Source of the DNA: COE1 sp910588595
Lineage (GTDB): Bacteria; Bacillota; Clostridia; Lachnospirales; Lachnospiraceae
Assembly: GCA_948957135.1 (NCBI GenBank)
Contig: CARDBT010000003.1
Location: 1 to 64,000, forward strand
Reading direction: 5' to 3'
Length of the DNA stretch: 64,000 bases
A program made the position numbers and the translations under genes. Below the pieces are notes generated by a model, which saw only the letters and a list, made by a program, of their open reading frames with translations, did no database searches and had not been told where the DNA came from. This document shows positions 16,717 through 26,248 of the stretch, one piece after another (within the stretch, counting starts at the first letter, position 1; each line of letters opens with the position of its first letter).

Positions 16717-17877
16717 TTAAATGATCGTCTCGATGGAAATATTTTTCTGGTTCGACAATTGCAGTATCGTCTGATAATAGGATTGCTGCAGGTCGATGAT
16801 CTCATCGTTCTCTGTGCGTATGACAGGATGAGAGTAGTTGTTGGGGTTGATGAAGATCACATTTCCCTCCATGCCGTTGCTCAAGGTAACTCTGTGATTG
16901 AGGTATGAATTCGATACATTCTCCAGGAATGTGAGGATGTACTTGATCTCATACTTCTGGATGCCGTCGTCCTCAAAGTATTTTATCACAGAGAAGGGAC
17001 ACATCGCTGCGCGGTATACGCGCTCACTTGTCATGGCATCAAAGATGTCTGCGATCGTGACGATCTTGGAGAACCTGTCGATCTCGTCGCCGGTCAGACC
17101 ATATGGATATCCGCTCCCGTCGCATTTCTCATGGTGCATCAGCGCGGCATTCTTGACAGGTTCGGGGATGCTGCTGTAGCGTCCGAGCAAATGGAATCCT
17201 TCCGTGGTATGTGTTTTAACGATTTCAAATTCATCAGGGGTCAGCTTGCCAGGCTTTCGCAGGACTCCGGTCGGAAGCATGAACTTGCCGACATCGTGGA
17301 ACAGTCCGCAGGCAGTTGCCATCATCTGATCCGCCTCGGAGAAGTGGAGCCAGCGTGCAAGTACATTGGAGATCAGTGCAACATCAATGCAGTGGTTGTA
17401 CACGGAATCCTCAATGTTGTGCATATTTAGGAGCATCTCAAAGATGCTGATCTCCTGCTTGTCCTGATGCAGCAAAGACATGGTTTCTTTTAATAATTCG
17501 TTTGCGCGGAATGGCTCATTGCGGTATAGTGATTTCATGAGGTTATTCTGATAGTGTTCGGCACACCGCGCAAATTCCTGCGAAAAGCGCTGAAACTGCC
17601 TGTTCGCAGAGGCTTCGGCACTGGCGGCATCGGTATTGTAAAGACGTGCGATGGCTGTGTCCTGCATGAGGATCGCTGCGTTTGCCATGGGGGTTGACAT
17701 GTCGACGATCAGATCGTCTTCAATCTGTGCGTAATATATAGAATATCCTTCTAAACGTGATATAATATTTTCAGTGAGGATGATACCTTTTGGAACGATG
17801 GTCTCATGATCATATGATACGATGTCCTCAGCGGTCACCATGCCCGGAAGCAGTGCAGTGATAGGAATTTGTTTCAT
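16717..17877 (-). CDS. HD-GYP domain phosphodiesterase
   Basis: A 386-aa cytoplasmic protein expected to hydrolyse cyclic di-GMP. Seen: an N-terminal 150 residues without a known sensor domain, then the HD-GYP core: NHCIDVALIS, FHDVGK (His194-Asp195), KTHTTEGFHLL, MHHEKCDGSGYP and IVTIADIFDAMTSERVY. The C-terminal 70 residues form a small beta domain (VTLSNGMEGNVIFI). All metal ligands of active HD-GYP proteins seem present. It is transcribed alone, divergent from the Nudix gene. Confidence 0.93.
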   Translation of the reverse strand: MKQIPITALLPGMVTAEDIVSYDHETIVPKGIILTENIISRLEGYSIYYAQIEDDLIVDMSTPMANAAILMQDTAIARLYNTDAASAEASANRQFQRFSQEFARCAEHYQNNLMKSLYRNEPFRANELLKETMSLLHQDKQEISIFEMLLNMHNIEDSVYNHCIDVALISNVLARWLHFSEADQMMATACGLFHDVGKFMLPTGVLRKPGKLTPDEFEIVKTHTTEGFHLLGRYSSIPEPVKNAALMHHEKCDGSGYPYGLTGDEIDRFSKIVTIADIFDAMTSERVYRAAMCPFSVIKYFEDDGIQKYEIKYILTFLENVSNSYLNHRVTLSNGMEGNVIFINPNNYSHPVIRTENDEIIDLQQSYYQTILQLSNQKNISIETII

Positions 17878-17968
17878 AAAGTTCTCTCTTTCTAAAAGTG
17901 TAATCCTAAAAGCCCAATTCTATTTTAACGGTTATATTAAAAAATGTCAAATATAAGGAGGTATATAT

Positions 17969-18580
17969 ATGAAAAAATATACGAATATACACAAATTATC
18001 CGACAACAGGTTCCTAAATCTGTTTAAGCTGGATGCGCTGACAGACAGCGGCCGCCCTTTTGATTATTTTTTTGTCTCAAGGCGCAAAGCGGAGGAGATC
18101 AAGCTGCTGACGGGGGACAGCGCGGCGGAGGGTGTGGTGATCTATCCCATATTGAGAGATGATCCGGATAAGATCGTTATGATCAGGCAGTACCGGTATC
18201 CGCTGGGAGATTATCTGTATGAACTGCCTGCCGGGCTGATCGATGCAGGGGAGACACCCGACATTGCTGCCGTTCGGGAGATGAAGGAGGAGACAGGGCT
18301 TTCCTTTGAAGTATATACAGGCGGAGACGCCGCATACCGCAGACCGTTTTTTATGGGAGCTGGGTTTACGGATGAGAGCTGCAATGCAGTTTTTGGGTAT
18401 GCCAGCGGAACGATCAGCCACGACCAGCTAGAGGATACGGAATCAATAAGGGTACTGATCGTGGATAAGGAGGAGGCACATCGCATCCTGAGGGAGGAAA
18501 AAGTCTCGATCAGGGCAGCGTATCTTCTCATGAATTTTCTGCATTCAGACAAAAGTGCACCATTTCAATTTTTACAGTGA
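17969..18580 (+). CDS. Nudix hydrolase, ADP-ribose pyrophosphatase type
   Basis: A 203-aa Nudix enzyme, probably cleaving ADP-ribose or a related nucleoside diphosphate derivative to AMP and a phosphosugar. Seen: the complete Nudix box at 89-111 (G..... E....... REMKEETGL), preceded by QYRYPLGDYLYELPAGL, a signature of the ADPRase subgroup. AAGGAGG precedes the ATG. It is monocistronic. Confidence 0.92.
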   Translation: MKKYTNIHKLSDNRFLNLFKLDALTDSGRPFDYFFVSRRKAEEIKLLTGDSAAEGVVIYPILRDDPDKIVMIRQYRYPLGDYLYELPAGLIDAGETPDIAAVREMKEETGLSFEVYTGGDAAYRRPFFMGAGFTDESCNAVFGYASGTISHDQLEDTESIRVLIVDKEEAHRILREEKVSIRAAYLLMNFLHSDKSAPFQFLQ

Positions 18581-19079
18581 TATTAAAATAACATCAGTTA
18601 TTAAAATGTGGCTGTAAGCCCCGGAAAATCGGGATTGTGTGCAGATAATGTCGAAATTTGTAGAAATGAAAGATTTTTGAAAGTTTTCATGCTGAGAAAA
18701 AGAGATCTTGCACTGCAAGAAAAACCGGGATTTATTCAAGATAGAGAAAACAAAACACATCTTCAGTGCAGGGCAAAAGAAGTGAGGGCGGTCTGGAAGG
18801 TCAGAACAGTGAAGGAAATCATTCACACAATGCAAGTGGTATATACGAGGGTGCCTCAATAGATATCGCATGTTATAGATTAACGGATCTACAGGGTCAC
18901 ACAGAGGAAATGTATGATATTTTGCAGGATGATGGGAATAAGTAATGCTTATGTTACAGTTTTGATTAATTTCTAAAGATTGTGTGTTCAATTTCTGAAA
19001 AGTGTGGTATGATAATACAGGAGTATTCATAAAAGGATTTATTGTCGATCAGATATAAGATAAGAAAGGAAGCGTTACG
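18581..19079 (+). other. 499-base intergenic region with one weak short ORF
   Basis: The region holds no convincing gene. A 59-codon frame from GTG 18766 to TAA 18945 reads coherently (GIYEGASIDIACYRLTD; HTEEMYDILQDDGNK) but lacks a ribosome binding site and matches no family I know, so it may be a gene relic. A -10-like TATGATAAT near 19008 probably belongs to the next gene. Confidence 0.35.
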
Positions 19080-19487
19080 ATGGTGGACAAATTGGAATTA
19101 AATAAGGAAGATCCACAGGTCACTAAGGCAGTGGAGTCCAAGGATGAGCCAAAGACGGCTGCAAAGACCATAGAGGAGCCTAAACCAGCTGCAGAGGTCA
19201 AAGAGGAGCCTAAAGCAACAGCAAAGTCCAAGGATGAGCCGAAGCCAGCTGCAAAGAAAACGGGATATCTGTCGGAGATCGATGGTGTTGAGGTTGATTT
19301 TGAGCTGCAGTACCGAGACCGGGAGACGGACATGAAAGACATCGCCAAAAGGGTTACTGAGGATTATGCCAACAGAGGAAATGATCCAGCCACGATCGAG
19401 TTGATCCATGTATATTTAAAGCCGACTGATTTTACAGCGTACTATGTGATCAATAATTCATATGAAGGAAAGATTCCCTTGTTCTAA
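19080..19487 (+). CDS. DUF6465-like protein with a Lys/Pro/Ala-rich repeat N-terminus
   Basis: A 135-aa protein. Residues about 15-62 are built of four degenerate repeats of roughly 12 residues (KDEPKTAAK, EEPKPAAE, EEPKATAK, KDEPKPAAK), low in complexity and likely disordered. The C-terminal 75 residues (VEVDFELQYRDRE; IHVYLKPTDFTAYYVINN; GKIPLF) match a small domain common in Lachnospiraceae and annotated DUF6465. Function is unknown. It is followed by a LacI-type regulator 60 bases on. Confidence 0.7.
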   Translation: MVDKLELNKEDPQVTKAVESKDEPKTAAKTIEEPKPAAEVKEEPKATAKSKDEPKPAAKKTGYLSEIDGVEVDFELQYRDRETDMKDIAKRVTEDYANRGNDPATIELIHVYLKPTDFTAYYVINNSYEGKIPLF

Positions 19488-19547
19488 TTGACGAAATGTG
19501 TCCTGCTTAATGTAAAGTACTAAGGGGAAAGGGAGTAAGGGGAACCG

Positions 19548-20561
19548 ATGAAGAAGGTAACAATACAAGATATTGCGGCTGAGATGGGGCTTAGCCGTAA
19601 TACCGTAGCAAAAGCACTGAATGGCGGATTGGTCTCTCCGCAGACGAGACATGCGGTTGTACAGAAAGCTTGGCAGATGGGATATACCAAGCTGGATGAA
19701 AATCTTGTGGAGGAGGTCAAGCTGACTTACCGCAGAGCGAATACGGGAACAATACTGGTGCTGTTCAATCATATGCAGTCCACTTTCTGGACAAGGGCGC
19801 TTGCGGGTATCAGCAATGCAGTAAACGACGAAGGATACCGCATGCAGCTTCATGTGGTGGATGAGAAGGATCGGGACGGAGAGGATACTGTCAGGCTGAT
19901 AGCGGATGATGTCAAGGGAATTATATTTTTGAGCGTTTTTTCGGCGAAATTTGTAAGGGGGATCGGACGCAAAAAGCTTCCTATGACATTTTTTAACAGT
20001 CCTGTCAACGCGCAGGAATATATCAAGCTTGGGGATGTCATCAATGTGGAAGGGTTTTATTCGATGAATACATTGACGGACTATGTGATCAGGCAGAAGA
20101 ACTGTACCAAGTTTGCGTACATTGGATTTGCGGAAGGATCGCGCATGATACAGGCGAGATATCTGGGATTTCTGAATGCGTGCAGCCAGAATCACATCCA
20201 GCTGGATGAACGGCTTCAGTATACACGCCCCGCCAACAGTGTCAGCTTCAGCTATGCCATGGTTGAGGAGATCATAAAAAATATGCCCTACATACCGGAG
20301 GCTTTCATCTGTGAGGATGATGATGTGGCAAAGCATGTCTCGCTCGCCCTTTTGCAGCGCGATGCGCAGGCAGTAAAAAGGGTGGTCATCACAGGTTTTA
20401 ACAATACGCTGGAGACAGATTTTTTCAAAAAAGATATCCTCACGGTCGATGTGCGCATTGAGGAGATGGGCAGGCGCCTTGTGAAGTCGGTGATCGACAA
20501 GGTAAAATCCCCGACAATGGATGCCGCATTTACAACAATAGCTACATATCCTGGATGCTGA
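19548..20561 (+). CDS. LacI-family transcriptional regulator
   Basis: A 337-aa regulator. Seen: N-terminal LacI HTH (VTIQDIAAEMGLSRNTVAKALNG, residues 4-26) with hinge helix, then a periplasmic-binding-protein-type effector domain (GTILVLFNH to the end). The hinge and effector domain have a divergent sequence (FTTIATYPG end), so the ligand cannot be predicted. GGGGAACCG precedes the ATG. It is not adjacent to a sugar operon; DegV follows with its own promoter. Confidence 0.88.
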   Translation: MKKVTIQDIAAEMGLSRNTVAKALNGGLVSPQTRHAVVQKAWQMGYTKLDENLVEEVKLTYRRANTGTILVLFNHMQSTFWTRALAGISNAVNDEGYRMQLHVVDEKDRDGEDTVRLIADDVKGIIFLSVFSAKFVRGIGRKKLPMTFFNSPVNAQEYIKLGDVINVEGFYSMNTLTDYVIRQKNCTKFAYIGFAEGSRMIQARYLGFLNACSQNHIQLDERLQYTRPANSVSFSYAMVEEIIKNMPYIPEAFICEDDDVAKHVSLALLQRDAQAVKRVVITGFNNTLETDFFKKDILTVDVRIEEMGRRLVKSVIDKVKSPTMDAAFTTIATYPGC

Positions 20562-20592
20562 TATGCTGGAGTAAAAAATTCATAGATAAACG

Positions 20593-20621
20593 ATGACAAT
20601 ATAGGAAATGCGTGATATAAT
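20593..20621 (+). promoter_or_regulatory. Promoter of the degV gene
   Basis: ATGACA (20593-20598), 17-base spacer, TATAAT (20616-20621), 68 bases before the start codon. Confidence 0.65.
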
Positions 20622-20688
20622 TTCAATATCTACCAAACGTAGTAATGAAAACGTTGTGGAATATTAAATGAAAAGTGAGGTTTAAACA

Positions 20689-21591
20689 ATGGATTACAGA
20701 ATAGTAACAGACGGATCCTGTGACCTGCCGCCGGAACTTTGCAGATCAAAAGAAATTGACGTAGTCCCCTTTTATGTCTCGTTTGACAGTGAAAATTATA
20801 TGAAGGAAATCGTCGATATGCCGATCAGGAAATTTTATGAGCAGATGGTCGAAGATCCGACGACATTTCCCAAGTCCTCCATGCCCTCGGTGCAGGATTA
20901 TGTCGATGTGTTTAAGCCGGTCGTGGAGGCTGGCAAAGCGGTGATCTGCATCTGTATCACGACAAAATTCAGTGGTTCCTATCAGTCAGCTATGAATGCG
21001 AAAGAAATGCTTCTGGAGAACTACCCTGATGCGCGGATAACGGTGATGGATTCCACGGTTGACACTGTGCTGCAGGGACTTTTTGTGCTCGAGGCAGTCA
21101 AGATGTATGAGGCGAAGCTTCCATATGAGAAGGTGATCGAAGAATTAGAGTCGATCAAGAGTACCGGACGGATTTTCTTTACCGTTGGAAATATAGATTA
21201 TCTCAAACACGGCGGGCGTATTGGCAAGCTTGCAGGACTTGCGGGATCCGTGCTGGGCATCAAACCGCTGATCACGCTCAAAGAGGGGGAAATCTTTCCT
21301 TCGGGGGTGTCGAGGAGCCGCAAAAAGTCACTTGAAAAGGTATTCGAGCTGCTGTGGCAGTACCTTCAGGAGGTCAACGCAGTTTCGGGGGAATACAGCA
21401 TCTGTGTGGGATATGGCTATGACATTGCAGAGGCGGAGGAATTCCGGAAAGGAGCGGTCAGTTTCCTGAATGAAAAAGGGTATGCGATCACGGATATGGA
21501 ACTTCAGAAGTACCAGATCGGTGCGACGATCAGTGTTCACACAGGTCCATACCCGCTGGGATTTGGAGTGCTGAGGAAGAGCATGTTATAA
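20689..21591 (+). CDS. DegV-family fatty-acid-binding protein
   Basis: A 300-aa DegV/FakB-type protein. Members bind a single fatty acid and, as FakB, present it to the kinase FakA for phosphorylation. Seen: RIVTDGSCDLPPEL at the N-terminus, FPKSSMPSVQDYVDVF, SGSYQSAMNA, VMDSTVDTVLQGLFVLEAV, GRIGKLAGLAGSVLGIKPLI, and IGATISVHTGPYPLGFG near the C-terminus, all family marks. No FakA is nearby, so the specific fatty acid and partner are unknown. The aldose epimerase gene follows after 27 bases and may be co-transcribed. Confidence 0.93.
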   Translation: MDYRIVTDGSCDLPPELCRSKEIDVVPFYVSFDSENYMKEIVDMPIRKFYEQMVEDPTTFPKSSMPSVQDYVDVFKPVVEAGKAVICICITTKFSGSYQSAMNAKEMLLENYPDARITVMDSTVDTVLQGLFVLEAVKMYEAKLPYEKVIEELESIKSTGRIFFTVGNIDYLKHGGRIGKLAGLAGSVLGIKPLITLKEGEIFPSGVSRSRKKSLEKVFELLWQYLQEVNAVSGEYSICVGYGYDIAEAEEFRKGAVSFLNEKGYAITDMELQKYQIGATISVHTGPYPLGFGVLRKSML

Positions 21592-21618
21592 CAGCTGATA
21601 AAAAGGAGAGAATGGCGG

Positions 21619-22494
21619 ATGGCAATATACAGTCTTGAAAATGCGCAGATCAGCATCAGCGTGGATACATTTGGCGCAGAGCTGAGATCGCTTAGAAAAA
21701 AAGCCACAGGCACAGAATATATGTGGGATGCAAAACCAGAGTACTGGAAGAGGACTTCGCCAGTGCTGTTCCCGATCGTGGGAAGTTTAAATAACGGTAG
21801 TTATCGATATGATGGGATAGAGTACCCGATGTCGCAGCACGGGTTTGCAAGGGATATGGAGTTTGCACTCCGGCAGCAGACTGCGGATGAGCTGAAGTTT
21901 GTGCTGAGGGCGGACGATGGGACAAAGGCGAAATATCCATTTGACTTTGAGCTGGAGCTTGGCTACAGACTCGATGAAAATAATCTGATCGTATCATGGA
22001 AGGTCACAAACCATGACAGCAGGGAGATGTATTTTAGTATTGGCGGGCACCCGGCGTTTTTGTGTCCGATTGACGGCAAAGGTGCGCAGACGGATTACAA
22101 ATTGTCATTTGACACGGACAATAAAATAACAGCAGCTATCATAGGGGACGGCGGAACACTTTCAACGCGCACGAAGGAGTATGACCTGAGAGACGGAATG
22201 ATGGATATCACGGGAGATCTGTTTGACGAGGACGCACTGATCATCGAGCATGATCAGGCGCATAAAGTAGCGCTATGTGATCCGGATGGACAGCCCTACC
22301 TCACAGTCCGCTTTGATGCGCCTCTCTTTGGACTGTGGTCGCCGGCGAAGAAAAATGCGCCGTTTATCTGTATCGAGCCATGGTACGGCAGATGCGACAG
22401 GGAGATGTTTGAGGGGGATCTGTCCGAGCGTGAGTATGGCAATACACTTGCGCCGTCGAAGTCGTTTTACACAGAATATACGATTACAGTTTAG
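21619..22494 (+). CDS. Aldose 1-epimerase family protein (LacX-like)
   Basis: A 291-aa galactose-mutarotase-fold protein, likely interconverting anomers of a hexose or hexose-6-phosphate. Seen: SVDTFGAELRSLRKKATGTEYMW split across the first strands, LFPIVGSLNNGSY, MSQHGFARD with the conserved His, SIGGHPAF, and EPWYGRCDRE. It belongs to the LacX subgroup. Position just ahead of the alpha-galactosidase and mannan genes suggests a support role in hexose use, but a terminator separates them. Confidence 0.9.
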   Translation: MAIYSLENAQISISVDTFGAELRSLRKKATGTEYMWDAKPEYWKRTSPVLFPIVGSLNNGSYRYDGIEYPMSQHGFARDMEFALRQQTADELKFVLRADDGTKAKYPFDFELELGYRLDENNLIVSWKVTNHDSREMYFSIGGHPAFLCPIDGKGAQTDYKLSFDTDNKITAAIIGDGGTLSTRTKEYDLRDGMMDITGDLFDEDALIIEHDQAHKVALCDPDGQPYLTVRFDAPLFGLWSPAKKNAPFICIEPWYGRCDREMFEGDLSEREYGNTLAPSKSFYTEYTITV

Positions 22495-22656
22495 ATATGT
22501 TAACGATTTACAGGGAGATTTGAGACACGCGGAGATAATTTGGGATATTTTTTGATTTAATGTGATCATACAGGGGCATTTTCTGCAGATCCTCAAACAT
22601 CACACATGGAATATTCATATCGATCTGTCAAAAACTGATAGCAGAAATGAAGGAGT

Positions 22657-22692
22657 AGTGCCTTGCGGATACATCGCAAGGCGCTATTTTTT
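22657..22692 (+). terminator. Intrinsic terminator before the alpha-galactosidase
   Basis: AGTGCCTTGCG / CGCAAGGCGCT (one G-U pair), seven-base loop, followed by ATTTTTT. It sits in the 383-base gap 22495-22877, whose remainder is AT-rich leader and promoter DNA. Confidence 0.9.
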
Positions 22693-22713
22693 ACAAGAAA
22701 TTTCTAACCAAAA

Positions 22714-22724
22714 TTTTACTAAAA
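22714..22724 (+). promoter_or_regulatory. Palindrome TTTTACTAAAA, candidate operator
   Basis: An 11-base odd palindrome upstream of the alpha-galactosidase promoter. Its core TTTACTAAA recurs as the complement TTTAGTAAA (31154-31162) ahead of the 2-epimerase gene. A LacI-type regulator of this locus (25226-26248) is the natural candidate to bind it; this is inference from two sites in AT-rich DNA. Confidence 0.3.
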
Positions 22725-22768
22725 AACTGTGCAAAAGGTAAAAAATAGAACTAAAATTACCTTAAAAA

Positions 22769-22797
22769 TTGATTAATTAATAAAATAATGGTATGTT
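22769..22797 (+). promoter_or_regulatory. Possible promoter of the alpha-galactosidase gene
   Basis: TTGATT (22769-22774), 17 bases, TATGTT (22792-22797). The -10 is poor, as expected for an activated or regulated promoter. Confidence 0.4.
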
Positions 22798-22877
22798 AGA
22801 TATGTAATATACAATACTATATCAAAAAATACTTCAATTGCAAAAAAGGAAAACGGCACAGGGAAGGGAGAACAGTC

Positions 22878-25082
22878 ATGATATCATACAATGAAAAAGA
22901 ACGTGTGTTCAAGCTGGACACACCGGACACAACCTATATGATCGGCATCGTGGACGAGGAAAACTTTGTCGGACATATCTATTATGGAAGGAAATTGAAG
23001 GAGGCGGAGGCGGCTTATCTGATGCGGACGGCAGAACCGCCGTTTGTACCCAGCAAAAACAACAGGGAGCGCTGCTCTTTTTACGACTGCTTTCCCTTTG
23101 AGTATCCGTCAAACGGACTTGGCGATTTCAGGGAGGGATGTATCAGTGTGCGCACAGCAGACGGGCATGTGGGGAGCGTACTCTCCTATGTGTCGCATGA
23201 GATCGTTCAGGGAAAACCAGAGCTTGAGGGACTGCCGGCGACATTTGGCACTGCCGAGGAGTGCGAGACGCTGCGGCTGGTCTGTGAGGACAAGTATATA
23301 GACATGCAGGTCGAACTACTCTACACGGTATTTCAGGACACCGACGTGATCACGAGGAGCGTGCGGGTGACAAACACGGGCAGTTCACATTTTTATCTCA
23401 CAAAAGTGTACTCGGCGTGTATCGACATGGACTACAGGGATTACGACATGGTGTCTTTGCACGGAAGCTGGGCGAGGGAGCGCCATATCCAGAGAAAGGC
23501 GCTGGGGTATGGTATTCAGAATGTCAGCTCGTTCCGCGGGGAGTCCAGCCACCAGGATCATCCGTTCCTGGCATTGGTGGATCGGAACACGACACAGGAA
23601 AACGGCGAGATCTACGCGATGAATTTCGTGTACTCCGGCAATTTCCGTGCGCAGGCGGAAGTGTCGCAGTTTGACAGCGTGCGCATGACGATGGGGATCC
23701 ACCCTGAGAATTTCTGCTGGAAGCTCGAGAGCGGCGAGAGCTTCCTGGCGCCGGAGGTTGTCATGGTCTACACGGACAAGGGATTTGATGCGATGACGGG
23801 CGCGTTCCACAAACTGTACAGGAAGCATCTGATCCGCGGTGAGTACAAGGACAAAAAGAGACCGATCCTCATCAACAACTGGGAGGCGACGTATTTTGAG
23901 TTCGACACACAGAAGCTTCTGTCCATCGCGCAAGAGGCGTCGAAGCTTGGCATCGAGATGCTTGTGATGGATGACGGGTGGTTCGGCGCGCGCAGCAGCG
24001 ACAACTGTGCGCTGGGCGACTGGAAGGTCAATGAGGAAAAAATAACGGGTGGTCTGAAATATCTGGTGGACGAGGTCAACAAGCTCGGCATGAAGTTCGG
24101 CATCTGGTTTGAGCCGGAGATGATCTCCCCGGATTCCGACCTGTACAGGGCGCACCCGGACTGGGCGATCGCGATCCCGGGGAGACCGGGCACGGAGTCG
24201 AGGCAGCAGTTCGTTCTCGACCTGTCGAGACAGGAGGTCGTCGACTGTATCTACGAGCAGGTGGCGTCTGTGCTGAGGAGCGCGAACATCGAGTATGTGA
24301 AATGGGATATGAACAGGCAGCTCACGAACATTGGAAGCTGTGGGCTGCCGGCGGACAGACAGGGCGAGCTCTATCACCGCTACGTGCTCGCAGTCTACCA
24401 GATGCAGGACAGACTGACGAAAGAATTCCCGCATCTGCTGCTCGAGAACTGCTCCGGCGGCGGCGCGCGCTTTGATCCGGGCATGTTGTATTTCAGCCCG
24501 CAGATCTGGTGTTCGGATGATACGGATGCGGTGGAGCGCCTCGAGATCCAGGAGGGAACGGCGCTGATCTACCCGCTGTCCACAATGGGAGCGCACGTGT
24601 CAGACTGCCCGAACCATGCGTTAGGGCGCGTGACGCCTTTTGAGACGCGCGGCATCGTGGCGCTCGCGGGGACATTTGGCTATGAGCTTGACGTGACAAA
24701 GATCCCGCAGGAGGACAGGGATATGATACCCGCCCAGGTTGCGATGTACCATAAGTACAACGATCTGGTCAGGGAGGGCGATTACTACCGCATCGCGTCC
24801 TACGCGCAGAACCACAGATATGACTGCTGGCAGGTCGTGAGCGGGGACCAAAAACAGTCGCTTGTCACCTTTGTGCAGGTTCTGAACCGGGTGAACTTTA
24901 AGTCAAGACGCATTTTGCTCAAAGGGCTGGATGCCGAAAAGCGGTATCGGGTCGTGTTTGAAAATAACGAGAGCATAGCGGAGCAGACCTACAGCGGCGA
25001 CACACTGATGAAGGCGGGGCTGATGGTGCCGAATCTTTGGGGAGATTTTAAGGCGCACCTCATTTCGCTCGCTGAGGTGTGA
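22878..25082 (+). CDS. GH36 alpha-galactosidase
   Basis: Cytoplasmic alpha-galactosidase (734 aa) that removes alpha-1,6-galactose from galactomannan or raffinose-type oligosaccharides. Seen: an N-terminal beta-sandwich, the (beta/alpha)8 barrel with MDDGWFGARSSDN, FGIWFEPEM, YVKWDMNRQ carrying the nucleophile Asp477, CSGGGARFDPG, and WCSDDTDAVERL carrying the acid/base Asp547 (or 548). These positions match characterised 730-residue bacterial GH36 enzymes. No signal peptide. GGGAGAACAGTC precedes the ATG. In this locus it would strip galactose from imported manno-oligosaccharides. GC and codon use are clearly higher than in the flanking leader DNA. Confidence 0.96.
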   Translation: MISYNEKERVFKLDTPDTTYMIGIVDEENFVGHIYYGRKLKEAEAAYLMRTAEPPFVPSKNNRERCSFYDCFPFEYPSNGLGDFREGCISVRTADGHVGSVLSYVSHEIVQGKPELEGLPATFGTAEECETLRLVCEDKYIDMQVELLYTVFQDTDVITRSVRVTNTGSSHFYLTKVYSACIDMDYRDYDMVSLHGSWARERHIQRKALGYGIQNVSSFRGESSHQDHPFLALVDRNTTQENGEIYAMNFVYSGNFRAQAEVSQFDSVRMTMGIHPENFCWKLESGESFLAPEVVMVYTDKGFDAMTGAFHKLYRKHLIRGEYKDKKRPILINNWEATYFEFDTQKLLSIAQEASKLGIEMLVMDDGWFGARSSDNCALGDWKVNEEKITGGLKYLVDEVNKLGMKFGIWFEPEMISPDSDLYRAHPDWAIAIPGRPGTESRQQFVLDLSRQEVVDCIYEQVASVLRSANIEYVKWDMNRQLTNIGSCGLPADRQGELYHRYVLAVYQMQDRLTKEFPHLLLENCSGGGARFDPGMLYFSPQIWCSDDTDAVERLEIQEGTALIYPLSTMGAHVSDCPNHALGRVTPFETRGIVALAGTFGYELDVTKIPQEDRDMIPAQVAMYHKYNDLVREGDYYRIASYAQNHRYDCWQVVSGDQKQSLVTFVQVLNRVNFKSRRILLKGLDAEKRYRVVFENNESIAEQTYSGDTLMKAGLMVPNLWGDFKAHLISLAEV

Positions 25083-25225
25083 CCGCTGCGCGGCAGAGTG
25101 CCGTGATCCATATTGCGGTAAGCGACAAACGTATTTGCCGTGTGCTGCAATCGATGCGCACGACCACGGGGGAGCTGCGTGGCGGTATGCGGTCGGCATA
25201 AGTATAGATACGGGGAGTGATAGAG

Positions 25226-26248
25226 ATGGTTAAGGCTGTAAAGCTTGCAGATATAGCAGAGAAGGTAGGGGTTAGTGTTGTTACCGTGTCAAAGGCGCTG
25301 TCGGGTCAGAAGGGTGTCAGCGAGGAGATGCGTGCCAGGATCAAGGAACTGGCGGACGAGATGGGGTACACGCCGATCCACGCAGCGCAGACGGGGCGGA
25401 CAAGATCATATACGATCGGGGTGGTCACTTTTGAGACATATTTTACACGTTTTGCTTCTTTTTATTGGAAAATGTATCAGGAACTTGCCACGCGTGCGGT
25501 CAAGAAAAATTGTTTTTCCATGCTTGAAGTCATATCATACTATGATGAGGACAATCTTGTGTGGCCTAAGCTGATCACGGAAAATCAGAAGATTGACGGT
25601 ATTATCGTGATCGGAAGACCGAAATTAAGTTATCTGAAGATGCTGTATCAGAACAAGAGGATACCAATGGTGTTCATGGATTTCTATGATGACGAGGAGG
25701 TGGTCGATTCCGTCGTATCAGCGAGCTTTAACGGTATGTACCGCATGACGGACTATCTGATCAAAAACGGTCACACAAAGGTAGCTTTTGTCGGAACCGT
25801 GATGTACACGGAGAGTATCACAGACAGGTATTTTGGTTACTGCAAGGCGTTGATGGAACATGGCATCGAGGTGCGTCAGGACTGGATCGTTCAGGACCGC
25901 GATTACAACGATGGCGTGATCGGGATAGAGTACAAGCTGCAGCTGCCTAAGGATATGCCCACGGCATTTGTGTGCAACAATGATGTGACAGCCTATGCAC
26001 TGATCAGGCAGCTCGAGGAGCGCAACTATCATGTACCCGAAGATATCTCGGTGGTCGGTTATGACGATTATCTATATCCCGAGTACGGCGATTCAAGGAT
26101 CACAACCTATCTGGTGGATATGGCGGAGATGTCTAGGATCGCACTCTCATGCATCATCAAGCGCATCGAGAACATCTCTATGAATGCCAGCGTGCACATC
26201 GTGAACGGAACGATCATAGAGCGTATGACAGTCAAAAAATTGAATTAG
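25226..26248 (+). CDS. LacI-family regulator of the mannan locus
   Basis: A 340-aa repressor type regulator. Seen: HTH VKLADIAEKVGVSVVTVSKALSG (about 5-27) with a standard hinge, then the sugar-binding effector domain with FVCNNDVTAYALIRQLEE and DISVVGYDDYLYPE. ATG 25226 is preferred over GTG 25217 because CGGGGAG lies eight bases upstream. It follows the GH36 gene by 143 bases and ends tail-to-tail with the AraC gene (four-base overlap). Control of the mannan genes is inferred from position. Confidence 0.92.
   Translation: MVKAVKLADIAEKVGVSVVTVSKALSGQKGVSEEMRARIKELADEMGYTPIHAAQTGRTRSYTIGVVTFETYFTRFASFYWKMYQELATRAVKKNCFSMLEVISYYDEDNLVWPKLITENQKIDGIIVIGRPKLSYLKMLYQNKRIPMVFMDFYDDEEVVDSVVSASFNGMYRMTDYLIKNGHTKVAFVGTVMYTESITDRYFGYCKALMEHGIEVRQDWIVQDRDYNDGVIGIEYKLQLPKDMPTAFVCNNDVTAYALIRQLEERNYHVPEDISVVGYDDYLYPEYGDSRITTYLVDMAEMSRIALSCIIKRIENISMNASVHIVNGTIIERMTVKKLN

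Noticed and set aside
18608..18862. 84-codon plus-strand ORF after the Nudix gene
   Set aside because: Lys/Arg-rich composition with no domain and no ribosome site; a different frame (18766-18945) reads more like a protein, and even that is weak.
23385..24596. 403-codon open frame on the minus strand inside the GH36 gene
   Set aside because: It lies wholly antisense to a gene with complete catalytic motifs, has no family match and is Arg/His/Leu-rich, as expected from a shadow of a GC-rich codon pattern.
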